Positions 10,745 through 19,272 of a DNA stretch of 64,000 nt are shown here, in pieces. The stretch is from Streptomyces ficellus. GTDB taxonomy: Bacteria > Actinomycetota > Actinomycetes > Streptomycetales > Streptomycetaceae. The position numbers and the translations under genes were made by a program. Position 1 is the first letter of the stretch. The number at the start of each line of letters is the position of its first letter. The notes under the pieces were generated by a model. That model saw nothing but the letters and a program-made list of their open reading frames with translations. It did not search any database and was not told where the DNA came from. The stretch spans positions 4,836,001-4,900,000 of the forward strand of contig NZ_CP034279.1 of the NCBI RefSeq assembly GCF_009739905.1, written 5' to 3'.

Positions 10745-11149
10745 TCAGTCGGCCGTGTTCACCATGGAGGCGGCGGCGTACGTGAGGTAGTTCCACAGCG
10801 TCCGCTCGTGCTCCTCGGACAGGCCGAGTTCGTCGACGGCCGCCCGCATGTGCTTCAGCCAGGCGTCGTGCGCCGCGCGGTCCACGGTGAAGGGGGCGTG
10901 GCGCATCCGCAGGCGCGGGTGGCCGCGGTTGTCGCTGTAGGTGCGCGGGCCGCCCCAGTACTGCATCAGGAACAGCACCAGCCGCTCCTCGGCCGGACCC
11001 AGGTCCTCCTCCGGGTACATCGGCCGCAGCAGGGGGTCCTCGGCGACGCCCTGGTAGAAGCGGTGGACGAGGCGCCGGAAGGTGGGCTCGCCGCCGACCT
11101 GCTCGTAGAAGGTCTGCTCCTGAAGCGTGCCGCGCGGGATCTCATTCAC
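10745..11149 (-). CDS. group II truncated haemoglobin (trHbO-like)
   Basis: The 134-residue protein has the 2/2 globin fold signatures: FYEQVGG, a Tyr in the B helix (FYQGV), YWGGP, proximal His84 in LRMRHAPF, and Trp97 (WLKHM) in the G helix, which is typical of group II. Length matches the family. In actinobacteria trHbO binds oxygen tightly and has been linked to oxygen handling and to detoxification of NO and peroxide. The gene is separated by about 160 bp from the secreted-protein operon and is probably transcribed alone. Confidence 0.93.
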   Translation of the reverse strand: MNEIPRGTLQEQTFYEQVGGEPTFRRLVHRFYQGVAEDPLLRPMYPEEDLGPAEERLVLFLMQYWGGPRTYSDNRGHPRLRMRHAPFTVDRAAHDAWLKHMRAAVDELGLSEEHERTLWNYLTYAAASMVNTAD

Positions 11150-11265
11150 GAGTCCATCGTCTCAGACGCACCGGCCGAGGACCCGGGCCCTAGGACCCCC
11201 CCGGAAACCCCTCCGCGATCTGCCGCGTGCTCGCCAGCGAGCCCGACGGGGGTCAATGTGGAGGT

Positions 11266-12315
11266 ATGGGTACACACCGGACGTCCGGCGAGGGTCCGTC
11301 CGCCGAGGACCCGATCTCCGAGGACCCGATCTCCGAGGACCCGATCTCCGAGGATCCGTTCGCCGAGGAGGCCGCCGAGGCGCGGCGCGAGCTGGTGCGG
11401 GAGATCGCCGCGGGCGGTGACCTCCAGGACCCGGCCTGGCGGTCGGCGTTCGAGGACGTGCCCCGGCACCTGTTCGTGCCGTACTTCCACATCGGGGTGA
11501 TCGGCGGGTACGAGCGGCTCTCGTGCGAGGACCCCGACCCGGCCCGGCGCAGGCGGTGGCTGGAGGGCGCCTACCTGGACCGACCGCTCGCCACGCGCGT
11601 ACGCGACCGGGAACTGGTCTCCTCCGCCAGCCAGCCGTCCCTGATGGCCGCGATGCTGCACGCGCTGGAGCTGAGGGACGGCGAGAGCGTCCTGGAGATC
11701 GGTGCCGGCACCGGGTACAACGCGGCGCTCCTCGCCCACCGGCTGGGCGACGAGCGGGTGACGACCATCGACCTCGACGAGGACATCACGCGGGCGGCCC
11801 GGGCCCACCTCGCGGCGGCCGGGTTCCGCCCGGCCGTCGTCACCGGCGACGGGGCCGCCGGCTGCCCCGGCCGGGCGCCGTTCGACGCGATCGTCGCCAC
11901 CTGCGCCGTGCCGTCCGTACCACCCGCGTGGCTCGCGCAGTGCCGGCCGGGAGCCCGCGTCCTGGCGCCGCTGTCCACCGGGCTCATCCGCCTGCGGGTA
12001 CGGGACGAGGGCCACGCGGAGGGGCGGTTCCTCCACACGTCCGCCTTCTTCGTGCCCCTGCGCGGCGGGGCCGCCCGGGAGCCGGTGGTGCGCACGGGCG
12101 GCCTGCCGCGGCACGCCACCGAGAACGAGCTGTTCCGGTTCCTGCTGACGCTCACCGCGGGCAGCCTGGACCCGTACGAGGCGTACTCGCTCTGGCAGCG
12201 CGAGAGGCGCCCCGCACGGGAACGGTTCGGCGTGACGGTCAGCGACGGACACCAGTGGGCCTGGCTGGACGATCCCGAGGGGCCCTACCTCTGGCCCCTC
12301 GGCACCGCGGACTAG
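11266..12315 (+). CDS. protein-L-isoaspartate O-methyltransferase-like SAM methyltransferase
   Basis: The 349-residue protein has the PCMT-type SAM-binding motif I VLEIGAGTGYNAALLA, followed by TTIDLDEDITRAARAHL, and the upstream SQPSLMAAMLHAL segment where PCMT enzymes hold their substrate loop. The ATG at 11266 is preceded by GGAGG. The N-terminal 45 residues hold a tandem SEDPI repeat encoded by three perfect 15-bp units, an acidic extension not usual in PCMT. The C-terminal third is longer than in E. coli Pcm. The target may be damaged protein aspartate or a peptide; no RiPP precursor is adjacent. Confidence 0.75.
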   Translation: MGTHRTSGEGPSAEDPISEDPISEDPISEDPFAEEAAEARRELVREIAAGGDLQDPAWRSAFEDVPRHLFVPYFHIGVIGGYERLSCEDPDPARRRRWLEGAYLDRPLATRVRDRELVSSASQPSLMAAMLHALELRDGESVLEIGAGTGYNAALLAHRLGDERVTTIDLDEDITRAARAHLAAAGFRPAVVTGDGAAGCPGRAPFDAIVATCAVPSVPPAWLAQCRPGARVLAPLSTGLIRLRVRDEGHAEGRFLHTSAFFVPLRGGAAREPVVRTGGLPRHATENELFRFLLTLTAGSLDPYEAYSLWQRERRPARERFGVTVSDGHQWAWLDDPEGPYLWPLGTAD

Positions 12316-12325
12316 CGCGGCCCAG

Positions 12326-12342
12326 CGCCGCCTCGTGCGGCG
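12326..12342. terminator. short hairpin between convergent genes
   Basis: CGCCGC (12326-12331) and GCGGCG (12337-12342) form a 6-bp stem with a 5-nt loop in the 27-bp gap between the converging methyltransferase and FHA genes. It could end transcription from either side, but it is short and has no T-run. Confidence 0.3.
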
Positions 12343-13662
12343 TCAGCCCCGGCGGACGGTGATCGTCGTCCAGGCGCCCACGTGCACCCGGTCGCCGTCC
12401 TGGAGCGGGACGGGGACGTAGGGCTGGATCGGATCCTCGGCGCCGTTGACGGTGGTGCCGTTGGTGGAGTTCTGGTCCACCACCGCCCAGGAACCGTCCG
12501 GCTGCTGCACCAGCACCGCGTGCTGGTGCGAGACGCCCGGGTCCTCCGGCGGCACGGACAGGTCGATGTCGGGGGACTCGCCCGTGGAGTGCCGCCGGCG
12601 GCCGATGCTGATCTGGGTGCCGGTCAGCGTCAGGCGCTGCTCGGGGGAGTACGCGGGCAGGTTGAGGCCCGCCGCCTCGGGGCCGCTGCGCCGCATCATC
12701 GCCATGAAGTACTCACGGTCGGGCGCGACCACCGCGGTCCAGCCCGCGGGCGCCTGCTGTGCCTGCGGCGGCTGGTGCTGCGACTGGTGAGGCTGCGCTT
12801 GCGGCTGGTGCTGCGCCTGCGGCTGATGCGGCTGATGCGGCTGGTGCGGCTGCTGTGCCTGCGGCTGCGGCTGCTGCGTGTGCGGCTGTGGTGCCGGGGG
12901 GCCGGGCTGCGAGGGCGGGGGCAGCATCCAGTCGTCCCCGCCGCCACCGGTCGGGTGCGCGGGTGACTGGGGCTGCGGCGGGGGCGGCGGGCCCGGCTGC
13001 TGGAACGCCTGCGGCGGCCGCGGCGGACCGGGCGGCTGCTGGAACGCCTGGGGAACCGGCGGCGGACCCTGCGGCGCGCCCTGGGGCGGCCCCTGGTGGG
13101 ACGGCGGCTCGGGAGGCAGCGGTTCGGCGGGGCGGTTCATCTGCGAGGGGCGGGAGCCCTGGTAGTCGAACGGGTCCGGCGGCCGCGGCGCCTGCGGCTG
13201 GGGGGCCTGTGGTGGCTGCGGGGCCTGCGACGGCGACTGCGACTGGAAGCCGGGCGGCAGGTTCAGCCCGGGCGGCGGACCACCGGGACCACCGGGGCCC
13301 CCGGGACGGCCCTGGTTGCCCGGCATGGGCGGCGGGGCGACGGGGGTGTACGACGTGGCCGTGTTGGTCAGGAAGTTCCACCGGCACTCTTCGCAGAACG
13401 GGGCCATGGCCTCGCGCGGAGTGCGGCACTGCGGACACAGCTCCGCCTGCGCGGTGGCGTTCGGGTCACCGTTCGCGAAACCACCGGGGCCGCCGGGACC
13501 ACCGGGGCCGGCCGGGCCGGGGTAGCCGTACGCGGGCGGCGGCGGCGGGGGAGGCGGCGGCGGAACGGCACCCGCAGGCGCGCCCGCCCCGGTCATGCGG
13601 TGTCCGCAGACCTCGCACCAGTCGTCGGAACCCGACTGGTGTCCGTTCGGGCAGGTCGGCAT
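12343..13662 (-). CDS. FHA-domain protein with two N-terminal zinc ribbons
   Basis: The 439-residue protein has three parts. Residues 1-100 contain two zinc ribbons (CPNGH...CEVCGH and CPQC...CEEC). Residues about 100-300 are a Pro/Gln/Gly-rich disordered linker. The C-terminal 100 residues form an FHA domain with the signatures ISIGRRRHS, VSHQHAVL and NSTNGTTVNG that bind phosphothreonine. It is the last gene of the kinase-phosphatase operon, 52 bp after the VWA gene. An FHA protein downstream of a PknG kinase recalls GarA/OdhI, but the N-terminal ETTS phosphorylation site of GarA was not found here. It is probably a phospho-dependent reader of the system. Confidence 0.85.
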   Translation of the reverse strand: MPTCPNGHQSGSDDWCEVCGHRMTGAGAPAGAVPPPPPPPPPPAYGYPGPAGPGGPGGPGGFANGDPNATAQAELCPQCRTPREAMAPFCEECRWNFLTNTATSYTPVAPPPMPGNQGRPGGPGGPGGPPPGLNLPPGFQSQSPSQAPQPPQAPQPQAPRPPDPFDYQGSRPSQMNRPAEPLPPEPPSHQGPPQGAPQGPPPVPQAFQQPPGPPRPPQAFQQPGPPPPPQPQSPAHPTGGGGDDWMLPPPSQPGPPAPQPHTQQPQPQAQQPHQPHQPHQPQAQHQPQAQPHQSQHQPPQAQQAPAGWTAVVAPDREYFMAMMRRSGPEAAGLNLPAYSPEQRLTLTGTQISIGRRRHSTGESPDIDLSVPPEDPGVSHQHAVLVQQPDGSWAVVDQNSTNGTTVNGAEDPIQPYVPVPLQDGDRVHVGAWTTITVRRG

Positions 13663-13714
13663 GTCGGCGCTTCCCCCTCTCCTCGTCCGGCCCGCAGGCC
13701 GAGCAGATCGTGAC

Positions 13715-15073
13715 CTATTTCTTGACGCGAACGGTCTTCGTGGAGCGCGTTTCGAGGGTCATCTCGTCCGCTTCCGCGACCTTCGCCTTCAGTCGCACAG
13801 TACCTGTCGCCGCGTCGACCACGTCCACCACCTTCGAAAGGAGTTTCGCAGTGTCCGCGTTGCCGGAGGCGGCCGCGAGCTGCACCGCCCGGCCGAGCTT
13901 CGCCGTCGCGCCGTCGAAATCACCCGACTTGCGGGCGTCCAGCCCCTGCTGGATGACCTGCGCCAGTTCGGCCTGACCCGTGTAGTGCGCGACCTGGGGG
14001 TTGATCGACGTGGACGCCGCCATGTCGTCCGTCCACACCGCACGTACCAGCCCGTGCGACAGGGCCTGCGGGGTGCCGCCGGCGGGGTCGGGCAGGACGA
14101 GCGAGACCCGGGCGGCGAGCATCTCCTGGCCGATTCCCGCCTCCGGCACCCGGACGCAGACGTGGTAGTCACGGGACTCGTCGCCCCACGAGCCGGTCGG
14201 GTAGTCACCGGCCCGGGGCCCCGCCTCCGTACGCCGGTCCGACAGGTCCTCCACCGTCGGGGCCACCTGCTTGACGAAGACGATCTCCACCCCGACCGGG
14301 GTCCACAGGCGGAGGCTCACGTCGGCGACCTCCTTGCCCATGGCGTCCTCCATCATCCGCGTGAAGTCCGCGGCGAGGCCCGCCGGGTCGGCGACGATGT
14401 CCGCCGTGCCGAGCAGGGCCGAGGCGATGCCGGTGACCTCCTTGACCTCCCAGTCGGTCCCCACCCCGCGCGCGTCGCAGGTGAAGCGGCCCGCGCAGGC
14501 GTCCAGCGCGGCCCGCAGGTCCTCCGGCGACTCGTGCTCGTTGCGCCCGTCGGTCAGCAGGATGCCGTGCCGGATCGGTACGTCGGCGGACGCCAGCAGC
14601 CGGTCGGCGAGCGTCAGCCACGTACCGATCGCCGTGCCGCCGCCCGCGCTCAGCCTGCGCAGCGCGTCCCTCGCCTCGGCGCGGGTGCGGGCGTCGGCGG
14701 TGGCCAGCCGTCCCCCGCCGGGATAGACCTCGTGCGCGACATGGGTGCCGGCGACCACCGCGAAGGCGACGCCGTCGCGCAGGGTGTCGATCGCGGCCGC
14801 GGTGGCGTCCCGCGCGTTGCGCATCTTCGTCGGCGGGTACTCCATGGACCCGGAGCAGTCGACCATGATCACGACGGCGGCGGACGGCCCCCGCCCCGGT
14901 ATGTACGCCGGTGAGACCGACGCCCCGGTCAACGGCACCCCGCCGCTGGTGCCGCCACCCGTCGAGGTGACCGTGACGATCGCGTTGACCTCGCGCCCGC
15001 CCTCCGGGAGGTACTCGTTCTGGTACACGTCCACCGAGAACTGCGGCACGTTCGACTTGGAGAAGTTCGCCAT
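13715..15073 (-). CDS. VWA-domain protein (TerY-like) of the kinase operon
   Basis: The 452-residue cytoplasmic protein starts at ATG 15073 after an AGGAG site. A beta-rich N-terminal segment (1-65) precedes a von Willebrand A domain with an intact metal-ion site: DCSGS (DxSxS), a Thr in GGGTAIGTWL and Asp in LLTDGRNEHE. A second beta domain and a C-terminal helical domain follow. VWA proteins of this kind combine with a PP2C phosphatase and a Ser/Thr kinase in the TerY-P triads described in tellurite-type systems, and the same three neighbours are present here. It probably acts as a metal-dependent adaptor. Confidence 0.85.
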   Translation of the reverse strand: MANFSKSNVPQFSVDVYQNEYLPEGGREVNAIVTVTSTGGGTSGGVPLTGASVSPAYIPGRGPSAAVVIMVDCSGSMEYPPTKMRNARDATAAAIDTLRDGVAFAVVAGTHVAHEVYPGGGRLATADARTRAEARDALRRLSAGGGTAIGTWLTLADRLLASADVPIRHGILLTDGRNEHESPEDLRAALDACAGRFTCDARGVGTDWEVKEVTGIASALLGTADIVADPAGLAADFTRMMEDAMGKEVADVSLRLWTPVGVEIVFVKQVAPTVEDLSDRRTEAGPRAGDYPTGSWGDESRDYHVCVRVPEAGIGQEMLAARVSLVLPDPAGGTPQALSHGLVRAVWTDDMAASTSINPQVAHYTGQAELAQVIQQGLDARKSGDFDGATAKLGRAVQLAAASGNADTAKLLSKVVDVVDAATGTVRLKAKVAEADEMTLETRSTKTVRVKK

Positions 15074-15102
15074 CTGATCGGCTCCTCAGGACGTGGACTG
15101 AC

Positions 15103-15119
15103 GCCCGCGCAACGGGCGG
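15103..15119 (-). other. small intergenic hairpin in the kinase operon
   Basis: CGCCCG (15103-15108) and CGGGCG (15114-15119) can pair with a 5-nt loop in the 80-bp gap between the PP2C and VWA genes, the largest gap in this operon. It may protect or partly end the message, lowering expression of the two distal genes. This is an inference from position only. Confidence 0.3.
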
Positions 15120-15153
15120 AAGGCGGTGGGGGGCTGGTCGTCGGGCGAAACGG

Positions 15154-16560
15154 TCAGGCCGATCCTGCCCCTCCGGGCGCCACCGCGAACGGCACGAGGG
15201 CCACCGTTACGTTGTCGTGCCCGCCACCGTCGAGCGCGTGCCCGACCAGGACCCGGGCGCTGTGCAGGGGCCGGGCCGCCGCGTCCGGCGGGACCACCCG
15301 CGCCATGTCCCGCGCCCCCTCCGCGTAGTTCCACAGGCCGTCCGTGCACACCACGACGACACCGGGCCGGTCGGGCTTGAACGCCGCGGTGTGCGGGTCG
15401 AGTTCGTACGCGTCGGCCCCCAGCCAGCCCGTGATGGCGTGGGCCCGCTCGTCCGCGTACGCCTCGGCCTCGTTCATCAGTCCGGCGGCGACCATCTGCG
15501 CGGCCCACGAGTCGTCCTCGGTGAGCCGGGCGGGCGGGCCGCCGCGGTCGTCCGGCACCCAGTAGGCGCGGCTGTCGCCGACCCAGCCGACCACCAGCAG
15601 GCCGTTCGCGACGACCGCGCCGACGAGCGTGCAGGCCGGGGCGTTCTGGTGGCGGTGCGGGTCGTGCTCCATGGCGCCGTCCTGACCGCCGCCGGTGTTC
15701 GCCAGGGCGTTGACCGCGTCGGCGGCGGCGACGATCGCGTCGTGCATCGCCGCCTGCGGGTGGGTGCCGCGCGGAAGGGACGCCAGGAGCGACTCGTTGG
15801 CCGCGGCCGCGGCGGCGGCCGACGCCTCGTCGGGGCGGGTCGCCGACGACACCCCGTCGCAGACGATCGCGACGACCGCCGGCGAACCGTCCGGCAGGGC
15901 CGTCGACGACACGGCGAAAGCGTCCTCGTTGCGGTGGTGGCGCAGCCCGCGGTCGCTGACGGCGGCGACCGCGCCGAGCTCCTCCTCCATGTGGTCGCGC
16001 TCGCGCGGCTGGGCGTGCCCGCAGTTCTCGCAGTACCCGTCCGGATCCACGTGCCCGGCCCGGCAGGCCACGCACAGCCGGGTCCCGGCGGCCGGCGCCG
16101 CCGTGTGCTCGGCCGCCCGGGGATCGGGCGCGCCCCCGGCCGGTGCCGGGTCGGCCCCCGGGACACCGTCGCCCGGGGCACCGCCGCCCGGGGCCGGACC
16201 GGGAGCACCGGCCTGAGCCCGCACCGGAGCCGGGGCGGTACCGGGGGCGGGTGCCGGGGCGGGCGGCGGCGCTGGGGCCTCGGCCGGTGCGGGCGCCGGG
16301 GCCGGGAGCTCGAAGTCGCCGTCGCCCGTGGCGCGGGCGTCGAAGCGCACGGCGGCGGCGCCCGGGGCGGGCTGCTCGGCCGGCGCGGTGGGCCACGTGG
16401 CGCCGCCGACGGGCGAGCCCATGACCATGGTCGGCCGGTCCTCCGGCGGCGGGGGTACGGCCGACAGGTCGTACCCGCACGCACCGCAGAACAGGTCACC
16501 CGAATCCAGCGGCTCCTCGCAGCTGGGGCAGGCTGACAACTGGTGCCTCTGCGACATCAT
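15154..16560 (-). CDS. PP2C-family serine/threonine phosphatase with N-terminal zinc ribbons
   Basis: The 468-residue protein begins with ATG (or the ATG directly after it), which abuts the TGA of the kinase gene with no gap. Two zinc ribbons (CPSC...CGAC and CVAC...CENC) flank a Pro/Ala linker in the first 190 residues. The PP2C catalytic domain follows with SDRGLRHHRNEDAF, VCDGVSS, VGDSRAYW, CTDGLWNY and GGHDNVTVALV, covering the metal-binding aspartates. It is expected to reverse phosphorylation by the adjacent kinase. It has no membrane segment, unlike PstP. Confidence 0.9.
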   Translation of the reverse strand: MMSQRHQLSACPSCEEPLDSGDLFCGACGYDLSAVPPPPEDRPTMVMGSPVGGATWPTAPAEQPAPGAAAVRFDARATGDGDFELPAPAPAPAEAPAPPPAPAPAPGTAPAPVRAQAGAPGPAPGGGAPGDGVPGADPAPAGGAPDPRAAEHTAAPAAGTRLCVACRAGHVDPDGYCENCGHAQPRERDHMEEELGAVAAVSDRGLRHHRNEDAFAVSSTALPDGSPAVVAIVCDGVSSATRPDEASAAAAAAANESLLASLPRGTHPQAAMHDAIVAAADAVNALANTGGGQDGAMEHDPHRHQNAPACTLVGAVVANGLLVVGWVGDSRAYWVPDDRGGPPARLTEDDSWAAQMVAAGLMNEAEAYADERAHAITGWLGADAYELDPHTAAFKPDRPGVVVVCTDGLWNYAEGARDMARVVPPDAAARPLHSARVLVGHALDGGGHDNVTVALVPFAVAPGGAGSA

Positions 16561-19263
16561 TCACACCCATGTCCGGGGGCGGAAGCGGTTCGCCCGCTCC
16601 ACCATGTCGATCCTCTCCTCGCCGCGCTGAGCGAGCCGGGCGAGCACCCGGTAGGAGCGTTCCAGTCCGAAACGCAGGGCACGCTCGTCCAGTTCGCTGC
16701 CCAGCAGTGGGGCCCGTGCGGCCCCCACACCGGGACTACCGGAGAGTACCCAGTCCAGCGCCTTGCCCAGCACCTCTGTGGACAACTGTTCGCGGCGGAC
16801 CGCGTCCAGCCCGAACTGCTGTAGCGCGGACACCTGGCCGGCCGCCGCCGTCAGGTCTCCGAGCAGGGCTTCCCGGGGCGGGCGCCGCCGAAGCCTGGCC
16901 CGTACGGCCGCGACGCGGGCGGCCGTGTAGTGGATCGACGCCTCGGGCACCGACTCCAGCGCGTGGACCGCGCCGGGCCGGTCGCCGGCCGCGAGCCGGA
17001 CCCGCGCGAGCCCGAACGCGGCGCTGACGTAGCTCGGGTCCGTCGTCCACACCAGGCGGTAGTACTCGGCCGCGTTGTCCAACTGGCCCAGCACCTCGGC
17101 ACATACGCCGAGCGCCAGCTTGGGCGCCGGTTCGCCGGGGAACGCGTCGTAGATCGCGTCGAACGACAGCGCGGCGTTCGCGTCGTCGCCCGTCGCCAGC
17201 GACACGATCCCGCGGTACCAGACGACCCGCCAGTCGTCCGGGTGCTGCCGTTCCAGGGTGTCCAGCAACCGGCCGGCCGACTCGGTCTCGCCCATCTCGA
17301 GGCGGGCGCGCAGCTCGCGCAGCCGCAGTTCCGGGGAGCCCGCCGGGGCGGAGCGCAGCGCGGCGATCAGCTCCGCGGGGGCGGACGCCAGCAGCCCGGC
17401 CAGGAAACCGGCGTTCGGGTCGCCGGGGTCGACGTGCGGTACGGGCAGCGCCAGCGCGGTGACGCGGGCGTCCAGCGGGGCGAGCAGGGGCGCGCCGGGC
17501 GCCCCGGACGCGGCGGCCGTCACCGCCCCCGCCCCCGCCCGCGGCGCCGGCACCGCACCCGCCACGGCGACCCCGGACCCCGCGCCGGGCCCCGTACCGA
17601 ACGCGCCACCCGCCACAGCCGCCCCCGGCCCGCCACCCGCCACAGCCGCACCCGCGCCCGAAGCAGTCACCGGCGCCACCGCCGCCACGGGCACCACCGC
17701 CGTCCCCGCCGCCACGCGCCCGCCCACGCCGGGGGCCCGTCCCGCGACACGCGCGCGTGCCCGCAGGGCCAGGCCCCTGGGGACCTCGCGGGCGCCGAGC
17801 AGGGAGACGTCGGCGTCGTCGGCGGCGAACAGTTCCGTGTCGGGGACGCGCACCTCGGGGCCGAACAGCGTCGACAGGGCCGGGCGGGGGCGGCCGGTCT
17901 GGAGCGCGACCACCTCGCGCAGCACGCCCGTCAGCTGGTCGGCCATCTCCTGGGCGGAGGCGAACCGGCGCGCCGGGTCCGGGTCGGTCGCGCGTACCAG
18001 CAGCCGGTAGAACGACTCGTACGTCCGGAACACCTCGATGTGGTCCGGGTTCGGCAGCGAGTCCACGAACACGTTCGTGTAGCCCTGGAAGTCGAACGTC
18101 AGCACCGCCAGCGTCCGCGCCACCGTGTACAGGTCGGACGCGACCGACGGGCCGGTCTCCGCCACCTCGGGCGCCTGGTAGCCGACCGTGCCGTAGATGG
18201 CCGACTCGTCGTCGTCCATCCTGCGCACCGCGCCCATGTCGATCAGCTTCAGCTGGTCCTCGGTCTGGATCGCGTTGTCGACCTTGAAGTCGCAGTACAG
18301 CAGGTTCCTGCCGTGCAGGTGCCCGAGCGCCTCCAGGGCCTCGATGCCGTACGCGCAGGCCTGCTCGACCGGCAGCGGGTCGCGCCGCCCGTCCGTCCCG
18401 CGCCGCTCGTTGGCGATGTCCTTGAGGGACTTGCCGCCGACGTACTCCATGACGATGTAGCCGTCGAGGGAGCCGGTCCGCTGGTCCAGGTGCTCCACGA
18501 AGTTGTAGATGCGGACGATGTTGGAGTGCTCGATCTCGGCGAGGAACCGGCGCTCCGAGATCGCCGCCGCCATCGCGTCCTGGTCGCCGGTGTCCAGCAG
18601 GCCCTTGAGGACGACCCACCGGTCGGAGACCGCCCGGTCCACCGCGAGGTAGACCCACCCGAGGCCGCCGTGCGCGAGGCACCCGGCCACCTCGTACTGG
18701 CCGTGCACCACGTCACCGGCGCGCAGCTTCGGGACGAACGAGTACGGGTGGCCGCACTTGGTGCAGAAGCCCTCGGTGCGCCCCGGTCGGTCACCGCGGG
18801 CCCGGCCGACCGGCGCCCCGCAGTCGGACCGCGAGCAGAATCGCTTCCGCTCCGGCACCTCCGGTTCCGCCATGACCACCGACCGGGGGTCGGGGCGCGG
18901 CACCGCCGGGACGGACACGAGCCCCGCGCCCAGCCTGCCCCGCCCGGACTGGCCGGTGGACGAGCCGGAGCTGCGCACCGACACCGACCGGGACGAGCCC
19001 GTGCCGCCCGACAGCGAGCGCGACAGCCGCCCCGACACCGAGCGCCGCGACGACCGGGAGGACCGCGATGACCGCGACGACCGGGACGAGGAGCGCGAAC
19101 TGCCGGTCGAACCGCGCCCGCCGCCCGCGACGCCCGTGGGCGGCGACGACACCATGCCCGACGGCGACACGACCGGCGCCAGGCCGCACGTGTCGCAGTA
19201 CAGCTCGCCGCCGCCCATGTCCTCGTAGTGGCCCTCACAGCCGGGCCGCTGACAGTCCCTCAA
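16561..19263 (-). CDS. pknG: PknG-type serine/threonine protein kinase with TPR domain
   Basis: The 900-residue protein starts at a TTG with a GGGGGAAGAG site, 9 bp after the upstream gene. It has a CxC-type zinc ribbon (4-27), a Ser/Arg-rich tract (52-104), a second rubredoxin-like zinc site (CSRSDC...CTKCGH, 143-171), and a kinase domain from about 190: glycine loop AHGGLGWVYLA, Lys220 in VVLKG, Asp325 in LYCDFKVDN, and metal-binding Asp342 in LIDMGAV. The non-RD catalytic loop and DxG variants match mycobacterial PknG. An Ala/Gly/Val/Pro linker leads to a C-terminal TPR region. At 900 residues it is longer than the 750 of M. tuberculosis PknG. In mycobacteria PknG controls 2-oxoglutarate/glutamate flow through an FHA protein. 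Confidence 0.92.
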   Translation of the reverse strand: MRDCQRPGCEGHYEDMGGGELYCDTCGLAPVVSPSGMVSSPPTGVAGGGRGSTGSSRSSSRSSRSSRSSRSSRRSVSGRLSRSLSGGTGSSRSVSVRSSGSSTGQSGRGRLGAGLVSVPAVPRPDPRSVVMAEPEVPERKRFCSRSDCGAPVGRARGDRPGRTEGFCTKCGHPYSFVPKLRAGDVVHGQYEVAGCLAHGGLGWVYLAVDRAVSDRWVVLKGLLDTGDQDAMAAAISERRFLAEIEHSNIVRIYNFVEHLDQRTGSLDGYIVMEYVGGKSLKDIANERRGTDGRRDPLPVEQACAYGIEALEALGHLHGRNLLYCDFKVDNAIQTEDQLKLIDMGAVRRMDDDESAIYGTVGYQAPEVAETGPSVASDLYTVARTLAVLTFDFQGYTNVFVDSLPNPDHIEVFRTYESFYRLLVRATDPDPARRFASAQEMADQLTGVLREVVALQTGRPRPALSTLFGPEVRVPDTELFAADDADVSLLGAREVPRGLALRARARVAGRAPGVGGRVAAGTAVVPVAAVAPVTASGAGAAVAGGGPGAAVAGGAFGTGPGAGSGVAVAGAVPAPRAGAGAVTAAASGAPGAPLLAPLDARVTALALPVPHVDPGDPNAGFLAGLLASAPAELIAALRSAPAGSPELRLRELRARLEMGETESAGRLLDTLERQHPDDWRVVWYRGIVSLATGDDANAALSFDAIYDAFPGEPAPKLALGVCAEVLGQLDNAAEYYRLVWTTDPSYVSAAFGLARVRLAAGDRPGAVHALESVPEASIHYTAARVAAVRARLRRRPPREALLGDLTAAAGQVSALQQFGLDAVRREQLSTEVLGKALDWVLSGSPGVGAARAPLLGSELDERALRFGLERSYRVLARLAQRGEERIDMVERANRFRPRTWV

Positions 19264-19272
19264 CTCTTCCCC

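Noticed and set aside
11266..12315. RiPP (lanthipeptide-type) isoaspartyl methyltransferase
   Set aside because: No precursor peptide, lanthionine synthetase or transporter lies beside it; the haemoglobin and FHA genes do not suggest a peptide cluster.
16777..16785. DnaA-box-like TGTGGACAA inside the kinase gene
   Set aside because: It is a single site within coding sequence with no neighbour and no promoter context, so it is probably chance.
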